Origin: Strongyloides papillosus | Lineage: Eukaryota > Nematoda > Chromadorea > Rhabditida > Strongyloididae | DNA: 64,000 bases | Direction of reading: 5' to 3' | NCBI GenBank assembly: GCA_005656395.1 | Contig: SRSI01000007.1 | Span: 558,001-622,000 of the forward strand | Notes under the pieces: generated by a model | Databases searched by the model: none | Seen by the model: only the letters and a program-made list of their open reading frames with translations | What the model was told of the DNA's origin: nothing | Translations under genes and position numbers: made by a program | Shown: piece after piece, positions 47,261 to 58,066 of the stretch | How the letters are laid out: each line of letters opens with the position of its first letter | Numbering within the stretch: the stretch's first letter is position 1

Positions 47261-48801
47261 TATTAACATAGTTGCATAGTATAACTACCCATTTTTATAA
47301 TTTTTTCGAAGAATGTGTACTAGTTTTATTTATTTTTTTATTAAGGTAGAGCATTGCATTTCAGAGGAATGCGCTGCTATTATTAATCACCGCATGTAGG
47401 AAGTGGATATAAACAATCCACGATGGAACTTGAAAAAATTTGCTTACCAAAATTTTGTAAAAAAAATATACCATTTCGCTGGTCCATGGGTAATTCATGC
47501 GCAGGCAAAATAGCATTTTAAAAAAAAGGAAAAAATTATGAGTAACCATAGACAAGTGAATGTTCATCGTCTCCATTTTTATTGCAATCAAGTCTTAATT
47601 TTTGTTTTCTTTAATTTTAAACCAAGAATCATATAATTATAAAGATAAATTCAAATGTACATAAAAAAGTTCCTTGTCTTAAAACATTACTTTTCGTAAT
47701 CTATAAAATAAAAATACGAAGGAACAGACAATCATTTAATGATAGATAATATATTAATACGTGTTTAAATCTAAAAATCGTAATGCCTAGTATTAAAGAT
47801 AAAAATATATATTTGGTGTATATATTTATATATCAAACTTGAATAACTGATAATGTATATAAAAATTATGCGTATATTTATACACAATATAATATAATAT
47901 AGCCTATGAATACGTGTTTATATTTATTATACATCTTGAATCAATGAGATCAAAAGTAAAAGAAAAAAGAAAAGCATTGAACTTACTTAGTTAAGAAAAA
48001 CGCATCTTACTATTAAACTAAGAAGAGATTTAATAAGAAGAGAAATAATAGAGTATTTAAAAAGAGGATTTAGAAGAATACTTAGATTGGCTTTTAGCTA
48101 TCTTCGGACATGGAAATAGTTATTAAATTATAGTACTGTTTGTTAAAATAAACAAAATATTAAATTATTTATGTGTATATAATTGTTTTATTTAGTTAGC
48201 ACGCATGTTCCTACATGTTTCTTCTATTTAGGTAATTACGAGCTAAGTGATAAGAACCAAGGTAGTATGTATCCATTGAAGTACATTTTGTGGGGACGAC
48301 ACTACGCCTTATAAAAACCACACCATCACAAGAGAACGAAAATGTCGGACTCTTTAAAGAATGTTTCACATTTAAATTTCATGATAAATGGGTTAAAAAG
48401 AAATTTTTTAAATATTCTGTGACTATAAAACACAAAAATTACACTGTTTCAAGAATTTCTACTAGTTATAAATCTGTTTTCTATCAAATTATAAAATTGC
48501 TACAGCGGTAAATACCAAAGTATTAAACTGGGAAAACGATATAATCTTAAAAACATATATAATATTATTTTTACTATTTGAATTTTTATAGTAAAAAAAG
48601 CAAGACGTAGCACGATCTTGCATTGTATGAAATCTAAATCTCATGTAATACGTTTTTATTAATGCACGATATTACTGAAACCTTTCTTAAGCGTTAATTG
48701 AGAGTTATCTGTATGTAAAAATACAGTAAAAATTGCTTAAGAAATTTCTTTCAGCAGAAATTAAAGAATTGATAAACGTTATTATAAAATATTAAAAACA
48801 A
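47261..48801. other. Intergenic, nothing recognised
   Basis: AT-rich 3' flank of the minus hyaluronidase. Around 47350-47600 the minus strand has a 76-codon frame with weak mariner flavour (WIVYIHFLHAVIN), too uncertain to call. Confidence 0.3.
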
Positions 48802-50559
48802 TTAATTTTTTGCTTGTTTTTGAGTAATTCCACTAGATTTTTGTTTTGAATCTAAGCAATTTGGGCCGTAAAAATTTGTTTCACACCATTTTTTAATATT
48901 TTCTTCTGTTAGTAGTTGGTTGCAATCATTTAATGAAAATGTATTGGTTGTTAATGATCCTGTTTGGCGTGAAGATAGAGTTGTTTGAGATATGGTAGTT
49001 GGAAATATAGTTGTTTGACTTGAACTATAAGAAAAATAATTACTAAAAAAATAAGAAACGTACGTTAAAGAATTTTTTTTTAATTTTTTAACATATGGTC
49101 CAAAAACAATATCAGTGTAATTTTTAATATAGGGACATCGATCAGTCATACTCCTTGATGTTGACCATACAATTATTCCATTTACATTATAGTATAACAT
49201 ATTATTATAAGTAATACATAAATAATACTTAAATTAAAAAAATTAAATAATAAATAAAAATACTTACAGGATCATAAAATTCAATATCTGAAATATTTGG
49301 AACAAATGGATTTACTTCGAATTTTTGGTAAACATAAATTGGTTTCTCTTTTTTTCCTTTTTTAGTAATTTTATCTACGATTCTTTTAGTTTCATTTAAA
49401 ACAGCTTGAACAAATAAATTCTTTATTGAATAATTTTGACCTTGAACTATATATGGAGCTGGATACATAGCATCAACATGCTCAAAAATTGGAATAGTTC
49501 TATCTGATATATTTGGAAAACAAAAACTCCAATTTCTGTTTTCAGCATTTTCATTACAAGTAGGAAACCCATAGTAGCCCCATTTCGCTTTAGGGCGAAG
49601 TTCTTTACATTCATGTAAAGTTTTATTAAAAAAATCTAAAGCTGCATCATCAAATTGTTTTGTAGCTATTTTAGTAGCTTCTTTAATACTTATAGTTTTA
49701 TTTTTCTTTTTATATTCATCTAAAACAAGTTCAATTGACTGATTTTGGTAAATTCTTTTAGAGCTCCAATTAGAATCGTAGGTTGGTCTCCACTCTTCAA
49801 TATCAATTATAGCTAAACCATTGAAACTTTCATTTGTTATTATTGTTTCAATATTTTCTTTAAGTTTTTTCAAATGTTCTGTCATATTAACTAACTATAA
49901 TACAAATTATTGTTAAAATTAAAATTATTTTTTTTTATTTGATTTCCTACTCTGTATAATTTATTACTATATTTTTAGTTTCTAAAATATTTAATAAAAA
50001 TTAACTTCAATTATGTTATTATAATTTAAATAAAATGTATTTTATTCTATATTACAAGTTAATTCTAATTGTTTGCTATTATGAATAAGATTTGTAATTT
50101 TATCACCTATAATATCGATATTATAATTACAATTATATTTCTACATGATATTTATATAAAAATGGTTAATTTTTAAGAAACAAATAATTCTTAATGACTA
50201 TTTTTCTTTTAATAGATGTTATTTAAGAAACAACATAAATAAGAAAAACGAATGTATTGAATAAAACTTACTTGTGGTAGACCATTATTAATATATTCAA
50301 TTGTACCATTAGAATGATTTTTTATATGAGGATAAAGTCCAACTTCATTTTCGTATAAAATAATTATTTTATCGCCTCTAAATGTATACTTTTCGTTTGT
50401 TTTAATATTGTAATCAGCAAGACTAATTTTTGTTTTTTCGTATTTTTGACAATGTTGACTTGGAAGATTCCATAAAATTTCCATCGAAAAAACATAAATT
50501 ACTATTGAAGAAATGAGGAAAAAAAATTTGTGGCAATTAAATGATATTTTATTTAACAT
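48802..50559 (-). CDS. Secreted hyaluronidase (GH56), minus copy
   Basis: Four exons on the minus strand: 50272-50559, 49268-49894, 49064-49227 and 48802-49024; 433 aa. The introns fall at the same places as in the plus copy, and exons 1 and 3 have the same lengths (288 and 164 nt). It has a signal peptide with FFFLISSIVIYVFSM, then EILWNLPSQHC and YTFRGDKIIILYE. The catalytic IIDIEEWRP keeps Asp about 127 and Glu about 129; KWGYYGFPTCN and NGIIVWSTS follow. The EGF-like end has CNQLL...WCETNFYGPNCLD. Sequons are abundant. Exon 2 is 12 nt longer than its partner. The 39-nt third intron has no stop and keeps frame, so its retention would add 13 residues. It ends naturally (KQAKN then TAA), without the MITE tail of the plus copy. 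Confidence 0.88.
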
Positions 50560-51219
50560 TTTTTTTAATTATTAGAAATAAAATTTATTTTAAGCAAATG
50601 AATAGAGAATTTGTCATCATTAAGTAGAAGAAATTATTTATTTTATACTTAATTTTAGTAGTAAAAATATTGAAACATATGTCTAATATTAGTCTCAGAG
50701 TGTATTGGAAATATATATTTGTATTATTTCGGCCATAGTATAGTTTTAAGCAAATAAATAAAAAAATCAAAATGATTAGTACAAGGAACAAAGTTTTTTA
50801 AAATATGAGATTTATTGAGGAAAGGTTTGTAATTCCTGGTAGTTCTCATTATTTTTTGTTTTGTATATAATTGATATTTGATTTTCGAGGGTAAGGATAG
50901 GACGTGCATGTAAATAAAGTTTGATGGATGGAAAAAAGAAATCAAATATAAATTGTATATTTTTTATTGAATGATGTTCTTATTTGTATGATTAATTTTT
51001 TTATTGCAAGATTTATTTGTTAGTATAAGTAATTGAAACAATATTTTTATTAGTAAACATTATTTTTCTCCATCTAGTTGGAGCGCTAGATAAAAAATTT
51101 AAGAAGGAATTATTTCTGAAACCGATAGAAAAAAATATGTGAAAAAGAAAGTCTGTTTATAAAATCCAAAGCAATATTATCGTGTAATACATCATAGAAC
51201 TTGGTAACAGAAAATGAAA
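50560..51219. other. Intergenic, nothing recognised
   Basis: 5' flank of the minus hyaluronidase; AT-rich, no gene seen. Confidence 0.35.
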
Positions 51220-51890
51220 TCTAAGACTCAAAAAAACCAATTCACAAACTTGTAAAAAATGTAGTCAATTTGTACCACCTAATAAAATTTAAATTTTTTT
51301 GATTTGAGACAAATTTTATCCTATTTAGTTCGCACATAAAAATAAAATAATAATTAATAAATTATTAAAATAAGTTGCTTTTTATATGACATTTACCTAC
51401 ATTATAAAACTCAAATTGTTTTCTTAAATATATTTCAAAATACAAGATTAGAAGTTCATTTAAAGCAAAATTATAGACATTTGTATAAAGAGCAATTTTT
51501 AACATATCAAAATATCTCTATTAATATCTTTTAATAGCTTGAATTATTTTTTAATTTTTATGGAATTTTATTCATTTGATAGCTTTACATTTTTTGCAAA
51601 ATCTTTCACAATTTGTTATAAAACATTAGGCCCAAAGATGAGCATAATATTACAAAAAACATCAAGATTAAATAAAAGTTACATTACTTTTAAATGTCAA
51701 ACATCTATATTTTTGTAGAAAATGCCAAAACTTATCCGACATTCTATATTTTGCATCGTTTACAACAATTTTGTTGTTACTTCATTTTTTGGAAATTCGA
51801 ATAAAATTTGATTTTATTACAAATGAGATATTTCTATCATATTCCGGTCTGATCTTACAAAATTTGTTCCACTTTTTTTGTGTAGGCGAT
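51220..51890 (+). repeat. Dispersed repeat family, copy 3
   Basis: Same orientation as the copies at 17.4 and 19.2 kb. Landmarks are CTAATAAAATTTAAA near 51280, AGTTCGCACATAAAA, GAGCATAATATTACAAAAAA near 51637 and TTTGCATCGTTTACAACA near 51750. No coding potential. Confidence 0.5.
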
Positions 51891-53299
51891 AAAAAATCTT
51901 AAAATTAAATATTTTATAAGTAGATACAATTTTTAATATGGTTGGTTGATTAAATTAAACATTTCAATACTTATCGCACAAATGACTAATTTGTTACAAT
52001 GTTTTATCTAAAAAAAGTTTCGTTGATTTATTAAAATCTATAGACATCACTAAACAATTAATAAAATATACTTCTTATATATTTACAAACTATCTGTATT
52101 TATTTTTATATTCAATTTCAATTTGTTCAAATCTATTACAAATTAAAAAGCAATTTATTTTTAAAAGTATAAAAAATAGAAATTTATTGGTGTATCAACC
52201 TACAAAACTAAACGATTAACACACAAACGAAATTTTCATCAAAACACAGACCACTTTATCAAAATAATGACTACTGCGTCAAAATTAAAACTACTCTATC
52301 ATTATTTTGTTGTAAACGTAATTGAGTCATATCAATCATTATACAGATATAAAAGCGCATAGAAAATCATTACTTACCATAAAGACTTGTAGTTTGATCA
52401 AAGTAAGTGATGGTATTATACTTAATCAAATATAGTATCTTGATTTTAACTTTTTTCCAACAATAAATATATAATATAAATAGATAATGTATTACATATT
52501 CGAACCTTTTTATCATTTAAAAGACTATTTTATTAATTTGATTATTTCTATTTAATCTGTATTATTAAATTTTTTTAAATAAAATTTTTTATTTTATCTG
52601 TATTTTTTTAAAAGAAACAGAAAATTAATTACATGAAAATTTAGTTAGAATAATATAATTTATCTGTTAAAAAAGTGATTTTTTATCTGATCATCTTAAA
52701 TCGAAGTATAAACAATATATCATATCATTATTTTATTAAAATAGAGATATAAATTTTAAAAATATCAACTTCTTATTAGTAGTTATAGTTAAATTTTATA
52801 GAGATTTAAATTGGCGTGTTTCTAGGCCGGTTTGAGAGTCAGATAAGTATTTCAGATCCAAAAACTTATTTTTTATTAATTATAAACACCAAACTTAAGA
52901 CACAATGAAATATCACAATATTGACTATTAAAAAATTGGGCCCACTAAAATTTATTTAGAGAGATAACTAAATAAGATAACTTACATTTATTATCAATCT
53001 TAACTTGTAGCTCCTACAAGATATTAGTATACTAGTAACTTAAACCCCTAAAAATAAAGGAATAAGATGAATTGTGTAATAACATCACACAATCATAGCA
53101 GAACTGAAAAATAAAATGATTTTAAAATATCTAAGCTTAAGCATTAAGATGTCCTGAATAGAAAATAGAGTATAATAAAAATTCATCATAAATTTCTTTA
53201 ATTTATTGTAATCAATCCAAACTAACGTGATCAAATTTTATAACTGAGTTATATAGTACTTTTAATTTTGTAAAATTTTAGGGGGAATTTTACTTAATA
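51891..53299. other. Intergenic, nothing recognised
   Basis: AT-rich; no gene or repeat identified. Confidence 0.3.
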
Positions 53300-54205
53300 T
53301 ACAGGGTGGGCCAAAAGTCACATCACAGTTACAATAAAACACTTTATAACTTTTTTTGTAGGCGGCATATTTTTATGATATTATACGCATTTTGTAGAGA
53401 ATTTGTTAGAGAATAATATATTATAAGATCGTTTTCAAGAATTAACTTAAAAAAAAGTTTTTTAATTTCTTAATATTTTACATTTAAAAAAAAGTATTTC
53501 TTAATTTTTTTCAATTTAAACTTATTTTTAAGTTTAAAACACATGGATACAATTCGTAATAAGTCAATATTTTACACAATTATGTATGAAAAATGATATC
53601 TTTTAAATGATCACCATTTAATTTCTTGCACAAGCTTGTTCATTATAAAACATTAATTATTACTCTTATTAAATTGTTTTATTTAACTTTTTGAAATGAT
53701 TTACAACACTTAATAATGCATGTCTTGACGAAGCTTGGGTCACATTGTAATAGGTTTTGAATAATTTTTGAGTTGTAACGATTGAACATCTGTTGGTGTA
53801 GTAATCACGAACTATTTTTGTCCGTTCTTCAGTAGAATACTTTCTTAAAGAGGTAACAACGATAAAAAATATTTGAAATATATGAAGGAAATTAATGTTG
53901 CATAAACAAAATATTTTATGAAGAAAAATGTTTTTAACTAACATTTTAAGCATCTAGCATTTATTTTTTAATCAATTGAAATGTTATAAGGTGTACTTTA
54001 TAAACAAAAATACAAACATTTTTATTTAATTTAATACAACTTTTCGTAATGATCATTCTTGAGAACGATCTTGTAATATATTATTCTATAAATTATTCTT
54101 TACAAAATGCGTATAATATCATTTAAATATGTCAATTACAAAAAAAGTTATAACATTTATAATGTGTTTCATCCAATTGTAATGTGACTTTTGGCCCACC
54201 CTGTA
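53300..54205. mobile_element. DNA transposon with about 150-bp inverted ends and HTH frame
   Basis: About 906 bp, flanked by TA. The ends begin ACAGGGTGGGCCAAAAGTCA and stay alike for roughly 150 bp, through ATGATATTATACGCATTTTG. The interior holds one open frame (53669-53953, minus). No catalytic DDE domain is seen, so it is a deleted derivative of a Tc1/mariner-type element. Confidence 0.75.
53669..53953 (-). CDS. Helix-turn-helix (DUF4817-like) fragment in transposon
   Basis: An ATG frame of 94 aa. The part from about residue 36 reads LRKYSTEERTKIVRDYYTNR, then TTQKLFKTYYNVTQASSRHA and VVNHFKK. This matches the DUF4817 helix-turn-helix that precedes many arthropod and nematode Tc1/mariner-type transposases. 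The first 35 residues are hydrophobic and probably spurious. Without a DDE domain it can at most bind DNA. The open frame is still intact. Confidence 0.6.
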   Translation of the reverse strand: MLKMLVKNIFLHKIFCLCNINFLHIFQIFFIVVTSLRKYSTEERTKIVRDYYTNRCSIVTTQKLFKTYYNVTQASSRHALLSVVNHFKKLNKTI

Positions 54206-54804
54206 TATTAATTGTAAAAGCCAACACTATAATTACCGGAAGAATTATTTAAAGAGTAAAAAGTAAGTAGAAAGTTTTGTTATTAAAGGTAATTATATTC
54301 TAGTTGGCCAATTTTACTATTTTATATTGTAATTAGTGTTAGGTAGAAATAAAGGGGTTGATCGAAGTTCCTTGTATCCAATATTTTTTATAAAAATTAA
54401 TACTCTTACATAACAAATTTCTTAATTGGTAAAACGTAATCTGTTATTTAAACTATCTAATTTTCCGTAAAAAATTAAAGATCAAATAAAAATGAAATTA
54501 CAAAAGCACATTAAAGATAATTCTCCAAAATTATCTTACTATTTAACTTGCAAAATAATATTTTTTAAGGCATAAAATCTTTTAACTATACAGTTTGATT
54601 TTTTTAACTGGATAAGAATTTATTCAATAACCGCATTTTTAAAAAAATTGTTAAATTAATATTATCTGTTAAATTTAAATATAAATAAATATTTAGTAAT
54701 TACTCATAAGTAAATTTTAAATGAAAGAAATTGTAAAATGGATCGGTTGTAAGCATCGACATAGCCAATTAATATTCTAGCCTTAATTAATTCCACAAAT
54801 GAAA
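54206..54804. other. Intergenic, nothing recognised
   Basis: AT-rich 3' flank of the minus carboxylesterase. Confidence 0.3.
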
Positions 54805-56601
54805 TTATTTATTTTTCAGAAGTTGTTGTGTTGTATTTATTTCTGGTTTTATAATATATGGGGAAAATAAGTCGCATTTTTGTGTATATGAATCATTAAT
54901 ATAATATTTAGGAAAAGGTCCAGTTAACGTTTGGTCTAGCACTCCGATATTTTTAGATGTTTTATTGTATTCGTACAATTCAGAATATGAAGAAGTACCT
55001 GAAGCAAAATTCCCATAAATTTTCATAATATTGTAAGATATATTTTTGTCTGTTTCGTTAAATGTTTTATTGTAAATATTTGGATATCTATAAGGATACC
55101 CAAAAACACTTTCCATACTGGAAGCATGATAGGCTCCAAACCAATGAGGCCAAGGATTTAAAGAGGAAGTATAATTATAAATATAGTAATAAACTTTATT
55201 TGATGTTGTATTGACAATTTGCTCAGCAAACCTTCTCAAACCACAATCAAACAGGAGATCAGACATAATTTTTAATAATATATTTCTAAATCTATCTTTA
55301 TCTTTGTAATCATTATATTCGTTTATTGCATTTTCATCATAGCCATATTGTTTTAGTAATTCAGCTCGCCATTTTTCATCTTTACCAAGCATTCTAGCAG
55401 TAGTGTTTGTGATATTTTCAAATGCTGTACTGTTGATCAAACACTGTTGTGATGGATCCTCTACGTTTGTAAAATTAATGGTGCAGCCATATGTTTTAAA
55501 GTAATTGTATAAAAAAAAACTTCCTTCATTACCTGTATCTCCTAACATTATTGAAACATTCTGTTTCATATCCTTTTCAATTGACATATCACTTATATTC
55601 CCTTCGAAAAAATTACCGTCATTTTGTGTAATTGCAAATGGAAAACCAAATGGTGGTGCCATTTTTTCTTTCAACATGAATGTCGCATTTACAAATACCA
55701 TTGGATCGCTAATATTTTGCAAACACTTTAAAACATCTTCTGTATTAGCGCAACTAAGATTTTGTGCAAGAAGCATCGTAGCATTTTCTATATATTCATT
55801 GGGTTGAGTAGCCCAGATATTCTCAAGTGTTCCAGATGCTGTAATAATTCCCCTAAACAAATTACTACTATTTTTTGCAAACAAATGTGCAACTGCAGAA
55901 GATGATCCTGCATGTTCTCCAATTAAAGTTATACTATCATTTTTGCCACCAAATAAATGAATGTTTTGATTAATCCACTTTAAAGCCATTTGTTGATCTA
56001 AAAGTCCCATATTTCCAGTGATGTTTTTTCCATTATTTTTTCTATCTATCAAACGGCCAAAACCTAAAACACCGATTCTGTAGTTTATGGTAACAACAAC
56101 TGCACGAGCAACAGCAGCAAGAACAGAACCATTGAATAAATCTAAAGAGGCTGATAATGAATAGTATGCTCCCCCATGAATCATAACTAAAACTCCTCCA
56201 GTGGTTTTATTAGGTTGCCATATGTTTAATTGTAAACAATCTTCTGAAATATTTTTTGGTGGATACCATATACTAAATCCACTAAAATTATATGGAAAAA
56301 TGTTTGGAGGAATAATTTGCGGACAAGTTCTAGCTGGTATTGTTGCATTAAATGTTTCATTCGTTTTAAATTCGCTAAGTCCTTGTGGTGGCATAAATCT
56401 TAGATCACCTATCGGAGGCTTAGCATAGGGTATACCAAGATATTCAGTAACAGTATTGTTTTCAATATTCTAAAACATTACTATAGCAAAAGTATATTTT
56501 CTTACATAAGTCCCTGCTGGCGTACAATTAACCGGTCCAGAAATTACTGAATTAAACAATGGAAAACTAATGATGGTTAAAATATTAATATTAAAAAGCA
56601 T
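54805..56601 (-). CDS. Secreted cholinesterase-like protein lacking nucleophile Ser
   Basis: Exons 56506-56601 and 54805-56469 (minus), with a 36-nt GTAAGA...TTTTAG intron; 586 aa. The signal peptide is MLFNINILTIISFPLFNSVI. It has the complete type-B carboxylesterase fold order: VTEYLGIPYAKPPIGDLRF, the cholinesterase Cys loop with SGFSIWYPP (the choline-binding Trp is kept, about residue 100), SEDCLQLNIW, HGGAYY, the nucleophile-elbow equivalent GEHAG, GNEGSFF (Glu about 347) and AYHASSMESVFG (His about 480). In GEHAG the catalytic Ser is replaced by His (about 218, codon at 55912-55914), so ordinary hydrolysis is not expected. A ligand-binding or adhesion role, as in neuroligins and glutactin, is possible. 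About 28 sequons are present. It lacks the intron before the His region that the plus copy has. Confidence 0.88.
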
Positions 56602-57066
56602 TTTTTTAAAATAATATTATTTTTTATTAATTTTAGTATTTTTTAAATTATTAGGTTTAAATATTAATTAGAAATTAACTGATGTTATTTGCTTGTATCA
56701 CCATATATATAGTGATGAAATAGCCAAAAGTGTTTATTGTTAAACAAAAAGTTTAATAAAATCACGTTATGAATACTTACATTTAACAGAGCAAATATTC
56801 ATTCTGAATTCAAAGATCACACAAAATATTGTTATAACTATTGTTTCACCAAGAATATGATTAAATCAGTAAAATAATTTTTGAAATTAATGAGATATTA
56901 TTTACTAGTTATTAAAATAAAACCATTAATTTTAAGAATCTACTTTTTTTAGATATTTAAGCTATTTTGAAAACGTATTGGCGAATCTTGTATGAAATTT
57001 TAACAAATTTTTAAAATGATTGTTATTTTCTAAATATTTAGAAATATATAAAGTCTAACAGGAGTA
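56602..57066. other. Intergenic, nothing recognised
   Basis: 5' flank of the minus carboxylesterase; a TATATATAG near 56702 is the only string of note. Confidence 0.3.
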
Positions 57067-58066
57067 TCTTTAGAATACGGGACACCTTGGTTTTTCGAAT
57101 AATAAAGGTAGTAAAACAACATTTTATGCATATTTATGAATAATTATGAATAATTAATAAAGTTTTTAATCATAATTTTGAAATTAAAAAAAATTTTTTT
57201 AACATTGAAAATTGAATTTTTTGATCGAAAAATCATAAAAAATGCATAGTAAAAATAGAGTATCTTTATAATAAAGACACATTAATTTTTATTAGTTCTA
57301 ATCAATTTTTTTTATTTGTGCGATATTTTTAGGTAGATTAATAAACTTTTTTTTTTATAATTTTTGTAAATTTGAGAGAATTTTTTTAAACTTCAAAAAA
57401 TCAAAATTTTTTTACTTATAAGAACTAAAAATCATGTAAAATAAGAAAATTGTCAGTAAAAGGATATTTTTTAGAGAGTTGGTGACACCTTATTCTCTAG
57501 TTTTTAAAGTCTTAAATATTGTAAAAGTAAACTTTTATATAACATAAAAACATTTTAGCTCCTATATGGGGTGATTAATGATAGCAGTGCCTTTTTTAAT
57601 GAATGCAATGCTTAAGCTTTATCAAAATATGAATAAATAATGTACTATTTTAAAAAAATAATAAAATTATGGCGGATGAAATTTGAATGATTATTAATAA
57701 ATTTTATTATTTTTATTAAAATAATAAAATGTTTTGGAAAAAAATTTAAAATATCATTTCAAAAAGAAGTTTGCAAAACAGTTCAAAAAACATAACAGTA
57801 TAATACCTTACTGTTAAAAAAAAATTAGCTAGAAAATTGCATATACGGGCAAAAAAAGGTTAAAAATTAAAAAGTGACACCAACTTCTAAATTTGAGTAA
57901 AAAAACACTCAAAAACACAAATGCTGCAAAAAAAAAATTTGCTGCAAATACTACCAAATGCTTTTAAATATAGCTATTTATTCATATTTACTACAGAAAT
58001 ATATTTTACCGCCAAAAAAGTGACATATTAAACGACATATATGAAAGGTGTCCCGTATTCTAAAGA
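57067..58066. mobile_element. 1-kb non-coding element with 22-bp inverted ends
   Basis: The ends read CTTTAGAATACGGGACACCT and its exact reverse complement. If TA is the target site, the element is 57071-58062. The interior is A/T-run-rich with no transposase. It also holds partial internal copies of the end (GGTGACACCTTATTCT near 57480). A non-autonomous DNA transposon. Confidence 0.65.

Noticed and set aside
47350..47600. Second mariner fragment in reverse orientation
   Set aside because: Only a weak resemblance over a short stretch; not enough to call.
48290..48511. Plus-strand 73-codon frame
   Set aside because: Opens with GTG only, no conserved features, lies in a 3' flank.
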